The notes: a model not told the origin generated them from the sequence alone. A stretch of 64,000 nucleotides of DNA from Candidatus Flexicrinis proximus (GCA_016712885.1 JADJQF010000004.1:248001-312000); one strand, 5' to 3'. Shown: positions 1 to 8,790, counted from the stretch's first letter. Numbers and translations: made by a program.

Positions 1-174
1 GACTACGACGATGAGGGGTACCTGCTTCAGATCTTCAGCCGTCCGCTCCAGGATCGGCCGACGATGTTTATCGAGGTGATCGAGCGCCATGGCTCGCGTG
101 GCTTCGGCAAAGGCAATTTTAAGGCGCTCTTCGAAGCGTTGGAACTGGAACAGGAGCGCCGCGGCAATCTGTAA
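1..174 (+). CDS. hpd: 4-hydroxyphenylpyruvate dioxygenase, C-terminal fragment
   Basis: The last 57 codons of a gene that enters from outside the window, ending with TAA at 172-174. The translation has the HPPD C-terminal pattern: LLQIFSRP, QDRPTMFIEVIER, then GFGKGNFKALFEA and a terminal RGNL. In the family this region supplies one of the Fe(II) ligands (the Glu in the FIEVIER stretch) and the closing helix. HPPD converts 4-hydroxyphenylpyruvate to homogentisate in the cytoplasm during tyrosine catabolism. The fumarylacetoacetate hydrolase gene follows downstream, which fits the same pathway, but a terminator separates the two. The family is clear; the rest of the protein cannot be seen. Confidence 0.93.
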   Translation, partial: DYDDEGYLLQIFSRPLQDRPTMFIEVIERHGSRGFGKGNFKALFEALELEQERRGNL

Positions 175-199
175 GGCTGGCCGTGGGGCAAGCAGCACG

Positions 200-236
200 G
201 CAGGGCGATCAAACCGGTCGCCCTGCTTGTTTTTTG
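200..236 (+). terminator. Rho-independent terminator after hpd
   Basis: A perfect 9-bp stem GCAGGGCGA / TCGCCCTGC (200-208 and 218-226) is followed by TTGTTTTTTG. It lies 26 bases after the hpd stop. It also argues against any start for the next gene upstream of this point. Confidence 0.85.
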
Positions 237-320
237 CCCCCCGGTTTGAGATATGCTTTCGGTGAGCGTGTTGTCAGTGTCATAGTGGGGCATGCGGCGA
301 GGTGCCGCCGAGGAGTCGCC

Positions 321-1274
321 TTGAAACTTGTCGAATTCATGCCGCATGTCGAGCCGAACCGCGATCCCTACGCACGCCTGGGCCTGCTGATCGGCGAAAC
401 GGTCGTCGAGGTTGGCGAAAGCGAACGCGGCTCGCTGCTTGGCTGGATCCAGCGCGGTCTTCCTCATATCGATGAACTCCGCGCCCTCGAAGCGTCGGTC
501 TCGGCAGGAAACACTGACGCACCCCTCAATGGCCATCCCCGTCGGATATTCCCGCTGTCCGGCGTCAAACTGCTGGCGCCCATTTCCCGCCCGCCATCCC
601 TGCGTGACTTCTACGCCTTCGAGTCGCATGTGAAAGCTGGAAATGCCATTCGTGGCCGCGAAATCCCGCTTCAGTGGTACGAAATCCCGGTCTTCTATTT
701 CTCAAACGCTGGCAGCATCTTAGGGCCGGAGGATCATGTGTCCGCGCCCAGGGCGTCGCAAGCGCTCGACTTCGAGCTTGAAGTCGCTTGTGTCATCGGG
801 CGCGCCGGGCGCGACATCGCACCGGGAGACGCTGAAAATCACATCCTCGGCTACACCATTTTCAACGATTGGTCCGCGCGTGATCTGCAGCGTCAGGAAG
901 TCGCCGTAGGGCTTGGCCCGGCCAAAGCCAAGGATTTCGCCAGCAGTCTCGGGCCTTGGCTGGTCACCCCCGACGAGCTTGCCGATCGCTATGCCGGGCG
1001 CCCCGGCGTCTACAACTTATCGATGGTGGCGCGCGTAAATGGAGTTGAGCGTTCGCGCGGGAATTGGGCCGATCTGCATTTCAGCTTTGGGGACATGCTT
1101 GCCCGCGCCAGCGCCGACGTTATGCTCCAGCCCGGTGATGTAATCGGTAGCGGAACCGTCGGCACGGGCTGCCTGCTCGAACTGACGATGGGGCAGGGAC
1201 CCTGGCTGCAATCCGGCGACACGGTCGAATTGGAGATCGAACGCTTAGGCGTTCTGCGGAATACGGTATACTGA
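321..1274 (+). CDS. Fumarylacetoacetate hydrolase family protein
   Basis: A 317-residue FAH-family enzyme. The closing step of tyrosine breakdown hydrolyses fumarylacetoacetate to fumarate and acetoacetate, and the hpd end just upstream supports that role. Seen in the sequence: the metal-site segment DFELEVACVIG, the GYTIFNDWSARDLQ block, KAKDF with the conserved Lys-Asp, and GSGTVGTGCLLE near the C-terminus. The start is taken as TTG at 321 because AGGAG lies at 311-315 with 5-base spacing. The frame is open back to 183, but that extension would run through the hpd terminator. Other FAH-fold enzymes (acylpyruvases, 2-oxo-hept-3-ene-dioate hydratases) share these motifs, so the exact substrate is inferred from context. 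Confidence 0.88.
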   Translation: MKLVEFMPHVEPNRDPYARLGLLIGETVVEVGESERGSLLGWIQRGLPHIDELRALEASVSAGNTDAPLNGHPRRIFPLSGVKLLAPISRPPSLRDFYAFESHVKAGNAIRGREIPLQWYEIPVFYFSNAGSILGPEDHVSAPRASQALDFELEVACVIGRAGRDIAPGDAENHILGYTIFNDWSARDLQRQEVAVGLGPAKAKDFASSLGPWLVTPDELADRYAGRPGVYNLSMVARVNGVERSRGNWADLHFSFGDMLARASADVMLQPGDVIGSGTVGTGCLLELTMGQGPWLQSGDTVELEIERLGVLRNTVY

Positions 1275-1404
1275 TCACAATGCGAAGTGAGGAATCGCGC
1301 CGGAAAACGGGACGGAACCATCGCCAGCCTACCTGGTTTCGGTCGTCATGGTTTTTCGGGCTTCGCATAGCACATACTGCTCATCACTTCTGTTCGGGGG
1401 CGTG

Positions 1405-2346
1405 ATGTACGACTTACTCAAGAAACTCAACACACTGGTTTCGGCTCAGGTCAACGAGTTGGCGTCCCATTTGCCGAACCTTGAACGTAAACCAAACCTC
1501 GACCGGCAGGTGACCGAACTGCGTCAGCGGGTGGCCGCTGCCCTTGAGCACGAAGACAAGCTGCGGGCGCAGGTCGGGGCGCTGCAGACCGAAATCGCCG
1601 GCTTGGATGCGCGGGTCGATTCCGCGATCCAGGCAGGGCAGGAGACCACTGCGCGTGCGCTCCTGGAAGAAGTGCAGCGGCTTCAGAAACGCCTCGCATT
1701 GGCTGAGTCCGATCTGCGTCAGCACCAGCAGTCGGCGGCTGATCTGATCATTAAAGTCAACGAGCTCGAAGCCGCGGTCGGTGACCTCAAATCAGCTTCG
1801 GCGGGTGCGACTGAACCCGCCTCTACCTACGCTGCGCCCCCCGTGGAACATGCGTCCACAGCGCCGGCGCCCAAAGGCTCGATTACCGATTTCATGCCGC
1901 CGATCGAGCAGCCGTCTACCCTGGAACCCGTCACTAAGCCCGCCGCGCAGTCGCCTGCTGCGCCCGCCGCGACGGTGGTTCCTGCCGTGCCTCCGGCAGC
2001 CGCTCCTGCCCAGCCCGCGCAGAAACCGGAAACTGAGCAGCCTGAGCGCAAGCCATGGGATCCGCCGCGCACCGCCAAAGAGGCCGCTGAACTGGCGCTC
2101 GACGATGCCACCGTGAAATCCGAGCGCGCCAAAACCGGTGTCGAACAGGTTGGGGGTTTGCTGCGCGACATCCAATCGCGCGTCACCCAGCGCATGAGCG
2201 ATCTAGATCGCATGCTCCAGGAGGGCGGTATCACGGACGATCCCCCGGCCGCGAAGCCGCAGCCCGAGACCCCGTCAGATAAGCCCAGGACTAAGCCGGA
2301 CGACGATTTGGCCTCCCGCCTTTCCCGGCTCTCAAAGCCCGAATAA
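1405..2346 (+). CDS. Coiled-coil protein with Pro/Ala-rich linker, function unknown
   Basis: A 313-residue protein that I do not recognise by name. Residues 1-145 are charged and heptad-like, with long helices reminiscent of PspA/IM30 proteins (MYDLLKKLNTLVSAQ at the start). Residues about 150-235 are a Pro/Ala/Thr-rich linker. A second helical block with KEAAELALDDA and QSRVTQRMSDLDRML closes the protein. There is no signal peptide or membrane segment. The start is ATG at 1405 behind GGGGGC; the frame is open to 1348, but the added residues look non-native. It stands alone between FAH and the pilin gene. A membrane-stress or scaffolding role would be a guess. Confidence 0.6.
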   Translation: MYDLLKKLNTLVSAQVNELASHLPNLERKPNLDRQVTELRQRVAAALEHEDKLRAQVGALQTEIAGLDARVDSAIQAGQETTARALLEEVQRLQKRLALAESDLRQHQQSAADLIIKVNELEAAVGDLKSASAGATEPASTYAAPPVEHASTAPAPKGSITDFMPPIEQPSTLEPVTKPAAQSPAAPAATVVPAVPPAAAPAQPAQKPETEQPERKPWDPPRTAKEAAELALDDATVKSERAKTGVEQVGGLLRDIQSRVTQRMSDLDRMLQEGGITDDPPAAKPQPETPSDKPRTKPDDDLASRLSRLSKPE

Positions 2347-2507
2347 CCGCAAAGATTAATCTCAATAGACCAAATTGGCTATTGAAGGTATATTCGTATG
2401 TAAGGTGGATCCGTCAACGGTCAGATTTGGCATTCCTTATGCTTGCCACCTTTATTACCGTTGCAGGACGCCTCATTATCGTCCAGCGAGATCATCTAGG
2501 GGGAAGC

Positions 2508-2735
2508 ATGCTGATTTACAGCGCCCTCACCACATTCAATGCTGTAAGATGGCGTCTGAAGAACACCGAGGGAGGGCAGGGACTGGTAGAATACGCGCTA
2601 ATCCTTGTTCTTGTAGCCATTGTAGCCCTTGTCATCCTCGCCACATTGGGGGGGACAATCGCTAACGGGTTATACCGCAACGGGGTTTGCGTGATTGGTA
2701 ACGCTCTCGCCAACAATCCGAACGCCTGCGGCTAA
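2508..2735 (+). CDS. Flp/Fap-type pilin
   Basis: A 75-residue small pilin. After a short basic leader (residues 1-24) comes GG|QGLVEYALIL, which has the Flp prepilin signature: cleavage after Gly, Glu at +5 and Tyr at +6. A roughly 20-residue hydrophobic helix follows, then a short Cys-containing tail. Flp pilins are made at the inner membrane, cut by a TadV-type prepilin peptidase and assembled by Tad secretion machinery; none of that machinery lies in this window. The start is ATG at 2508 because AGGGGGAAG sits directly before it; the frame is open to 2382, but that part is not pilin-like. A strong terminator follows, so it is a single-gene unit. The adhesin at 38887-43620 has the same signature. 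Confidence 0.8.
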   Translation: MLIYSALTTFNAVRWRLKNTEGGQGLVEYALILVLVAIVALVILATLGGTIANGLYRNGVCVIGNALANNPNACG

Positions 2736-2753
2736 GAATTTGCCGCAACTGAC

Positions 2754-2785
2754 CAGCCCCCGTCAAGACGGGGGCTGTGTTTTTC
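2754..2785 (+). terminator. Rho-independent terminator after the Flp pilin gene
   Basis: A perfect 10-bp stem CAGCCCCCGT / ACGGGGGCTG with loop CAAG (2754-2777), followed by TGTTTTTCC. It is 18 bases past the pilin stop. Confidence 0.9.
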
Positions 2786-2844
2786 CCCTTGAAGTTGACC
2801 TGAAACGCGCTACCCTTGCGTTCATCGAAACGTGAGGCCATGCT

Positions 2845-3456
2845 ATGAACAACGCTCCCCCACCCTCCAATTCGAATACCGGTCGTTATTCCCCGACCTT
2901 GATCGTACTCGCCATCATCCCGCTGCTGGGGTTTGCAGCAGCGATTACCCTTCTGCTTTCCAGCAACACTTCGCCGTCAGCAACCACTGGCACGCCCCGG
3001 ACCGCTAATGTCGGCTCGCTGAACCAGCCCATGCCTGAATTCAGCGTGGTCTCGCTGGACGGGGACCCCGTCGATCTGAGTCAGTACCGTGGGCGACCGG
3101 TCTTCGTCAATTTCTGGGGAACCTGGTGTCCGCCCTGTGTCCGTGAGCTGCCCGAACTACAGGCGTTTGCTGCCGCCCAGGGTGATACCGGCGCCGTGGT
3201 GGTCGCTTCCAATAACACCGAGACATCCGACCGGATTCGCCAGTACTTCGACGACAACGGTCTCATCCTGGACGACATCGTTTTTGTGCAGGACTACGAC
3301 AGCACGATGTACCGCTGGTTCGGCGTCTTCCAGATGCCGACCACTTTTCTCGTCGATGCTGAGGGCGTTGTGCGCTCGTTTAAGTACGGGCCATTTGACG
3401 TTGCCGGGATGCAGTCGTATTTGGATGATCTGGCGGCGTCGCAAAGCGGCGGCTGA
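2845..3456 (+). CDS. TlpA/ResA-type membrane-anchored thioredoxin
   Basis: A 203-residue extracytoplasmic thiol-disulfide protein. One N-terminal membrane segment (about residues 20-42, LIVLAIIPLLGFAAA) is followed by a short Ser/Thr linker and then a redoxin/AhpC-TSA domain. Visible motifs are VFVNFWGTWCPPC (active-site CxxC with the Pro pair typical of TlpA/ResA) and the cis-Pro loop FQMPTTFLVD. The family reduces cytochrome c or copper-protein thiols outside the membrane. No cytochrome c assembly genes are adjacent, so the partner is unknown. Start ATG at 2845, with flanking intergenic sequence on both sides. Confidence 0.85.
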   Translation: MNNAPPPSNSNTGRYSPTLIVLAIIPLLGFAAAITLLLSSNTSPSATTGTPRTANVGSLNQPMPEFSVVSLDGDPVDLSQYRGRPVFVNFWGTWCPPCVRELPELQAFAAAQGDTGAVVVASNNTETSDRIRQYFDDNGLILDDIVFVQDYDSTMYRWFGVFQMPTTFLVDAEGVVRSFKYGPFDVAGMQSYLDDLAASQSGG

Positions 3457-3520
3457 AATCGCCAAGATTGATTAGCCCGTACCCGCGTGGCATAATCAGC
3501 GGTTATGTTGATTTGCATAC

Positions 3521-4489
3521 ATGACAATATCGGGGGCGGGCGTGGATACTGCACTGACCGAGCGCAAGGCGTTGAATATCGTCGTCACTGGGGCGACTCG
3601 CGGTCCGGGACTAGAGGTCGTCCGCAAACTGGCGCATGCCGGCCATAAGGTTTCGGGCGTGGCCGACACGGCGGAAAACGCGGCGCGCGTGCGTGCGTCC
3701 GGCGGCTATCCAGTCTATGTGGATGAACTACGCGGCAGCGAGCTTGCATCGCTCGTCAGGATGGCCAAAGCCGATGTCCTCGTGGATCTTGCGCGCCAGG
3801 ATCTCAACCAATCCGTCAGGAATGCGGGCTGGAACAGTGACGAGCTGGTCGCCCGCGCGAAAGCCTCTGTCCAGGCGGTCAGGGATGGCGGCGCGAAATT
3901 CCTGGTCGCGGCCAGTTATGCATTTGTCTACGGGGATGCCCACGGTCACGAAGTTGATGAGTCTGCGAAGCCTGAGACTGGCGGCCATCCGCTGCTCAAG
4001 GCCATCGTCAAGGCGGAGAAGACCATACTTTCCTCTGGCGTTCCGGCCTGCATCCTTCGTCTCGGCTACCTGTATGGGCCGAACATGCCTCAGCTCGCAT
4101 CGGTGACCCAATCACTCCGTCAGGGGCGTCCGCTGCCCGTGGGCTCCGGTTTGGCGAATTATCTCTACGCGGCAGACGCCGCTGAAGCTATTCGCCGCGC
4201 AGCCGAGGCGCAGCCGGCCGGCGAACTCTTCAACATTACCGATGGACACCCCATTACCGGTGCGCAGTTCGTCGCAGCATTCGCCGAGTCTCTGGGCATG
4301 CGCGTTCCCGGCAAGCTGCCGAATTTTCTGAACGGCATGATGGCTGGAAGCCCGCTCAGGGATCTCTTCGGGCTGTCGGCGAAGGTCAATATTGGCAAAG
4401 CCAAAGCGAAATTGGGCTGGGCTCCGCAGTATGCGCTCAGCGCCGGCCTGTCGGATACTTTCCTGACCTGGCGGGCGGAAGCGCGCTAA
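3521..4489 (+). CDS. NAD-dependent epimerase/dehydratase-like extended SDR
   Basis: A 322-residue Rossmann protein. The nucleotide motif is TGATRGPG close to the N-terminus, and the beta-4 region gives AASYAFVYG as in sugar-nucleotide epimerases. In the stretch where the family carries Tyr-x-x-x-Lys, I read HPLLKAIVKAEK: the Lys can be placed but the catalytic Tyr seems to be Leu. The protein may therefore bind NAD(P) without ordinary epimerase chemistry, or use another residue. ILRLGYLYGP and GSGLANYLYAADAA are typical of the family. Start ATG 3521 or GTG 3542; the latter has a G-rich stretch just before it. No pathway partner is adjacent. Confidence 0.72.
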   Translation: MTISGAGVDTALTERKALNIVVTGATRGPGLEVVRKLAHAGHKVSGVADTAENAARVRASGGYPVYVDELRGSELASLVRMAKADVLVDLARQDLNQSVRNAGWNSDELVARAKASVQAVRDGGAKFLVAASYAFVYGDAHGHEVDESAKPETGGHPLLKAIVKAEKTILSSGVPACILRLGYLYGPNMPQLASVTQSLRQGRPLPVGSGLANYLYAADAAEAIRRAAEAQPAGELFNITDGHPITGAQFVAAFAESLGMRVPGKLPNFLNGMMAGSPLRDLFGLSAKVNIGKAKAKLGWAPQYALSAGLSDTFLTWRAEAR

Positions 4490-4556
4490 CGAATCCGATC
4501 TCGTTTGACATTTCACACTGAGGGATAGCAGGAAAATGGGATTTTGAGGGGCGCAC

Positions 4557-5309
4557 ATGCCAATTAAGGCAATACTATTCGACCTCGATGATACGCTCAT
4601 TGACTGGTCGGGTTTTAAAGGCAACTGGTGGGAGCTTGAACCCATCCACCTGCGCCACGTCTACAACTACATCCGATCGGAAGTTCACCCGCTGGAAGTC
4701 AACAGCGAAGGCTTTGTAGAAGAGTTCTCCCGCCGCTCGCGCGAAGGCTGGAACGTCGCGCGCGACTCGCTGATCTCGCCGCATCTCGGCAAGCTCCTGA
4801 TCGAGACCGCGCAGGCGCTGGGCGTCCCGGATCACCATCTCGATCACGATCGCTTCCTGACCGAATATCGCTGGAATGTGGCTGAAGGTACGGTCGTCTT
4901 CCCTGAAGTCCCCAAGGTGCTTGAAAAACTGCGCTCTCATGGCTTCGAGTTGGGCATCATCACCAATTCGTTTGTCCCCATGCAGCTTCGCGATATCGAG
5001 CTTGAAGCCCACGGCCTGCTCAAATTCTTCCCGCGCTGCCGTCTCAGCGCCGCCGACGCCGGTTACCTGAAGCCCCATCCTGAAGTCTTCCGGGTCGCCC
5101 TCAACACGCTGCGCGTGACCGTCAAGGAGACCATTTTCGTTGGTGACAGCCTGCCAGCGGACATTGTCGGCGCCCAGAGTATCGGTATGCGTGCCGTGTG
5201 GCGCAAACCGAAATCGGTCAACGGGGCCAACCGTGACGTGCAGGTGACGCCCGACGCACAGATCCGTTCGCTCGAAGAGCTGATGGGCATCATCGCACTT
5301 TGGATGTAA
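4557..5309 (+). CDS. HAD-superfamily hydrolase
   Basis: A 250-residue HAD phosphatase. Motif I is FDLDDTLIDW near the N-terminus (nucleophile and acid/base Asp pair). A helical cap follows, then motif II IITNS, motif III Lys in LKPHPEVF and motif IV VGDSLPADIVGA. The combination suits a small-molecule phosphatase or haloacid-dehalogenase-like enzyme of the YjjG/HAD-IA type; the substrate cannot be told. GAGGGG precedes ATG 4557. The next gene starts at the base after this stop codon (TAA-ATG), so the two are translationally coupled. Confidence 0.82.
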   Translation: MPIKAILFDLDDTLIDWSGFKGNWWELEPIHLRHVYNYIRSEVHPLEVNSEGFVEEFSRRSREGWNVARDSLISPHLGKLLIETAQALGVPDHHLDHDRFLTEYRWNVAEGTVVFPEVPKVLEKLRSHGFELGIITNSFVPMQLRDIELEAHGLLKFFPRCRLSAADAGYLKPHPEVFRVALNTLRVTVKETIFVGDSLPADIVGAQSIGMRAVWRKPKSVNGANRDVQVTPDAQIRSLEELMGIIALWM

Positions 5310-5855
5310 ATGCTTAACGCGCTGCCTTTAACCGACCGCAACCTCATTCTGACCGGCTATACCGGCCCGAATCCGCCGCGAGTCGGTCAGCTCATTGCCG
5401 AGCGTCTGCGCCTCCCGTTCGTCAACATCGACCTGCAGATCACCGAACGGGCCGGGATGTCCCAGGATGAGGTGCGCCAGTTTTACGGTGAGTCGCGCCT
5501 CAAGGCAATCGAATCGGATTTGATCGAGGAAGCGCGTTTGCGCCGCCAGACCGTGATTCGCGTCGGTGCCAGAACCCTTCTCCGTGGCGATCATCTTGCG
5601 CGACTGTCAGACACCGGTCCTGTCATCTGCCTGGTGACCACATTGGACGCGGTGCTGCGCCGCCTGCATATCGCCATGGGCGGCCGCTATGCCGATCCCA
5701 ACGAGCGCGCCCGCGAAATCGGCGAGCTGCGCCGCGAGTGGGCGGTACGCGGTCTGCCCGGGATCGTCGAGCTTGATACGACCCATCTTGACGCTGAACA
5801 GACTCTCCAGGCCGTCATCGAACTCTGGCGCGAACGGGCAATCTCGCGCTCGTAA
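5310..5855 (+). CDS. Shikimate-kinase-like protein with degenerate active site
   Basis: A 181-residue protein with the shikimate kinase layout but altered key motifs. The Walker A position reads LTGYTGPNPPRVGQLIAERL, where an active kinase has GxxGxGKS/T; both Gly-Lys and Ser/Thr are absent. The shikimate-binding Asp pair reads FVNIDLQI, and the GGG loop reads VGARTLL. The helices around GESRLKAIESDLIEE and the lid region with GGRYADPNERARE keep the family spacing. Catalysis as a kinase is therefore unlikely, while the fold is probably kept. It is coupled to the HAD phosphatase upstream, so the pair may act together, but no function can be named. Confidence 0.7.
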   Translation: MLNALPLTDRNLILTGYTGPNPPRVGQLIAERLRLPFVNIDLQITERAGMSQDEVRQFYGESRLKAIESDLIEEARLRRQTVIRVGARTLLRGDHLARLSDTGPVICLVTTLDAVLRRLHIAMGGRYADPNERAREIGELRREWAVRGLPGIVELDTTHLDAEQTLQAVIELWRERAISRS

Positions 5856-5914
5856 TTGCCTCATCTGCCATCGCCGTCGATCAGTTACCAGACGGCGCCT
5901 GTACCCGCCTGTGT

Positions 5915-6697
5915 CTATTCCAGAAACGCCTTGACGGCGGCGTTGAAGGCATCCGGCCGCTCCACTGCGACCGCATGATGCGCGTTCTTGATCACCTGCA
6001 GCCTGGCCGTTGACATCTTCGCGATGTACGCCTCTTTTGCCGATACGGGCGTGTAGTCCTGGTCCGACGCGATCACCAGCGTCGGCGCACTGATCGTACT
6101 AATCCGGTCCTCGACGCTCCAGCCGATGATCGCCCGCATCGCATTGAGATAGGAGCGGCGGTCATTCTCCGCCCACCGCGAGACGAACTCCTGCCGCTCT
6201 CGCTCCTGCTCCGCATCTGTGAACAGGCGCGGGGCCAGCGTTTCGCCCATCTTCTTCATACCCATCGTCCGCACAATGGCAAAACGCATCCACACAGCGA
6301 TATGCTCTTTGAGCGTGCGCGGGATAAGCGCGGGGCCGCTGTTTGCGATCACCATGCGCTGGATGCGGCTGGGATAATCCACCGCCATCTGAAACGCGAT
6401 CATGCCCCCCATCGACAGCCCGACCACATGCGCCGAGCTGATCTGGAGGTGATCCAGTACGGAAATCGTATCCGCCGCGAAACCGGATACCGTATAAGGT
6501 CCTGCGGGCTTATCCGACTTCCCGTGTCCGCGCATATCGATCAGCACCACCCGGAAGTCTTCGGCGAATACCGGCACCTGCAGCTCCCAATCCTGGCCGC
6601 TGGACCCCAGACCGTGTAGGAATACCAGCGGAGTGGCCGCTTCCTTGCCATGAACTTCGTAGTAGATCCGGGTCCCGTTCGCTTGTAGATGTGGCAT
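5915..6697 (-). CDS. Alpha/beta-fold hydrolase
   Basis: A 260-residue hydrolase of the 3-oxoadipate enol-lactonase / haloperoxidase-like group. Visible: oxyanion loop VFLHGLGSSGQDW, VVLIDMRGHGKSDKP, nucleophile elbow VVGLSMGGMIAF (Ser), a late Asp in VIASDQDYTPV and the His in KNAHHAVAVERP. The start is placed at ATG 6697 (MPHLQANG) because AGGA lies 9 bases ahead; ATG 6703 and 6775 are also in frame. It converges with the shikimate-kinase-like gene. Substrate unknown; probably cytoplasmic. Confidence 0.83.
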   Translation of the reverse strand: MPHLQANGTRIYYEVHGKEAATPLVFLHGLGSSGQDWELQVPVFAEDFRVVLIDMRGHGKSDKPAGPYTVSGFAADTISVLDHLQISSAHVVGLSMGGMIAFQMAVDYPSRIQRMVIANSGPALIPRTLKEHIAVWMRFAIVRTMGMKKMGETLAPRLFTDAEQERERQEFVSRWAENDRRSYLNAMRAIIGWSVEDRISTISAPTLVIASDQDYTPVSAKEAYIAKMSTARLQVIKNAHHAVAVERPDAFNAAVKAFLE

Positions 6698-6991
6698 GCT
6701 CATAAATCCTGTCCGTAAAATAAGACATCGTTCAACTCTGCTGCAATTATGGGTCGGGGCGGTCAGAAATAACAAACGGGCGCGCGACAGATGCTCCGAC
6801 GAATACCCGAAGCATTATGTAGGCCTCGACCCTGTGGCTCGCTTCTGTTGGGCGGATTCCGGAAGTTTGCCGTAGCCAGTTTCCGCCAGTCCGTTTACAG
6901 TTGTCCCACGTCCGCGCCGGTGATCAATGGCAGTCCGTCTTAACGCCGCGCCGCGGGATCGAAATCGGCTTCCGGGACTCGGATAAACCTC
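6698..6991. other. Divergent intergenic region, no gene seen
   Basis: About 290 bases lie between the hydrolase (leftward) and the SDR (rightward), so both promoters should sit here. I see no confident -35/-10 pair, no strong hairpin and no convincing small ORF. Confidence 0.5.
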
Positions 6992-7708
6992 ATGTCGCTC
7001 ACGTTTGATCTTTCATCTCGGTCCGCGCTGGTTACCGGCGCGGGCAGCGGTATTGGCCGCGCGATCGCCGTCGCCTTGGCGAAGTCCGGCGCCTCAGTCT
7101 GTGCCGTCGACATCAACCCCGACCGCTGCGACCGTATTCTCGATGAACTGCTGTCTGCCGGCGTGAAAGCCACTGCCTTTCATGGCGACGTCTCGAACCG
7201 CTTCCAGGCCTCCGCCGCCATTGAACACGCGCGTGAAGCCTTCGGCCGGATCGACCTGCTCGTCAACGCAGCGGGGGTGTTTAAAGGCGGTGATATGCTG
7301 CTGCTGGACGAGTGGGATTGGCGCCGCGTGATCGAGATCAATCTCGGCGGTACGTTCTTTATGTCACAGTTGCTTGGCCGCGTCATGGCCGATGCCGGCG
7401 GTGGTGTGATCCTCAACCTTGGAGCGTCCGGCGCGCGTCCGGAGGGCGTGAGTTATGTCGCCAGCAAGGCGGGCATCATCGGCCTGACGCAGCAAACCGC
7501 CCGCGAGCTCGCCCAGTTCCACGTCCGCTGCAATGCCCTGATTCTTGGCGCGGTAGGTGAGGACGACATGCCTGCATCATCGTCAACGTCGCCGGTCGGC
7601 ACTCTTGACGATGCCGCTTCTGCCGCCCTGTTCCTGTTGAGCGACGGCGCGCGCTTCATCACCGGTCAGGCTCTCACCGTCGACGGCGGCGCATCGCTCG
7701 GCCTGTAG
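6992..7708 (+). CDS. Classical short-chain dehydrogenase/reductase
   Basis: A 238-residue SDR of the FabG-like classical type. The NAD(P) motif is TGAGSGIGRA, followed by VNAAG, a catalytic Ser in NLGASGA and Tyr/Lys in SYVASKAG, ending with FITGQALTVDGGASLGL. An Asp (AVDINP) at the end of beta-2 suggests NAD(H) preference. Size and motif order are normal. It is followed by an unrelated secreted protein gene. The substrate is unknown; a carbohydrate or ketoacyl alcohol would be typical. Confidence 0.87.
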   Translation: MSLTFDLSSRSALVTGAGSGIGRAIAVALAKSGASVCAVDINPDRCDRILDELLSAGVKATAFHGDVSNRFQASAAIEHAREAFGRIDLLVNAAGVFKGGDMLLLDEWDWRRVIEINLGGTFFMSQLLGRVMADAGGGVILNLGASGARPEGVSYVASKAGIIGLTQQTARELAQFHVRCNALILGAVGEDDMPASSSTSPVGTLDDAASAALFLLSDGARFITGQALTVDGGASLGL

Positions 7709-7837
7709 CGTCGGCGGCCGTTGACGATTGCGGCGACGCATCGGGCCATCCCCGGAAATCGCGAGCGTATCTCCAAACGCGAAAACGCAGATGCATGTAC
7801 TATGTCGATAAAGACATCTGCGAAAGGAGCATCTCCG

Positions 7838-8689
7838 ATGCATCCACTATCCTTGACCCTGATTCTCGCTTCAGCGGTTTTCTCCCTGGTCGTACCTGCC
7901 GTGGCACAGGATCCCCTGCTCCCCAACGCCGGCACCTGGCGCTATACGCTGTTCGACGGCACTGTCGACTGCGGTACACTCAGCGGAACGCGCACGCTCG
8001 AAGAATCGCAGGAGTCGGAGACCTTTGAATCGGAGTTCTCCGTATACGTCTTTGACGATGGGAACGCTGTGCTGTTCGCGTTTGCAGGGGCCGATTATCT
8101 GCTCCGCCGCAGCGGCCCCTCCGAATTTACCGGCTCCCTTGTCAGCAAGTCCGAGGAGGTCATCTCGGAATTGATCCTCACCCTCGAAGATGACACCCAC
8201 ATGACCGCACAGGAGCTTTACGTCCCGAGGGAGGAGTGTACCAGCACCTACGACCTCGCCTACGAATGGGTCGACGAGGATGCCGCCGAACTCTGGTCGG
8301 AAACCGAGCGCGCGTTCAGTAACTTCACCTTCCCGACTTGTCTCGGTCTGGTCGGCAATACCGAGCCTTCGGGAGTCTGGATTCGCAACGACCCGTTCGT
8401 ACCCATTCGCCGGCAGGAAGATCCCTCTGCGCTCGTGATCGGGAGGAACATCTATGAAGCCGAGGGAGAAACCTACTTCCGCGCCACCGATACCTTGATC
8501 GCTGACAAGAATCATCACTACCAGTGGACGCTCTCGCCGCTGGACGACGACACGATCCGCATCGACTTCCTGTATCAGGTCGATGAGCGCGAGGACTGCG
8601 CCGTCGCCAACCAGAGCAGTTACGTCCGCATCACGCTCGATGATCTGCCGCAGTCAGTGCTTGACCTGATCGAGACGCCGGAACCTTAG
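7838..8689 (+). CDS. Secreted protein of unknown function
   Basis: A 283-residue protein with a clear signal peptide (hydrophobic residues 4-22 ending AVAQ). The mature part is acidic and beta-rich, with Trp and four to five Cys that could pair outside the cell (VDCGT, EECTSTY, FPTCLG, EDCAV). I do not recognise a family. ATG 7838 is chosen because AGGAG lies at 7825-7829 with 8-base spacing and it starts exactly at the signal peptide; the frame is open back to 7721. It has no obvious operon partner. Confidence 0.65.
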   Translation: MHPLSLTLILASAVFSLVVPAVAQDPLLPNAGTWRYTLFDGTVDCGTLSGTRTLEESQESETFESEFSVYVFDDGNAVLFAFAGADYLLRRSGPSEFTGSLVSKSEEVISELILTLEDDTHMTAQELYVPREECTSTYDLAYEWVDEDAAELWSETERAFSNFTFPTCLGLVGNTEPSGVWIRNDPFVPIRRQEDPSALVIGRNIYEAEGETYFRATDTLIADKNHHYQWTLSPLDDDTIRIDFLYQVDEREDCAVANQSSYVRITLDDLPQSVLDLIETPEP

Positions 8690-8790
8690 CGGGTCATGCC
8701 GTCTGAGGCAGCTCTGTCACCAACAATTGCCTCATCTGTTCTAATCCCGTACAATCCACAGCGCATCATCCAAATCAAGGAGCGCGCGCT

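Noticed and set aside
183..320. N-terminal extension of the FAH protein
   Set aside because: It would begin before the hpd terminator hairpin and lacks family similarity. TTG 321 has an AGGAG site.
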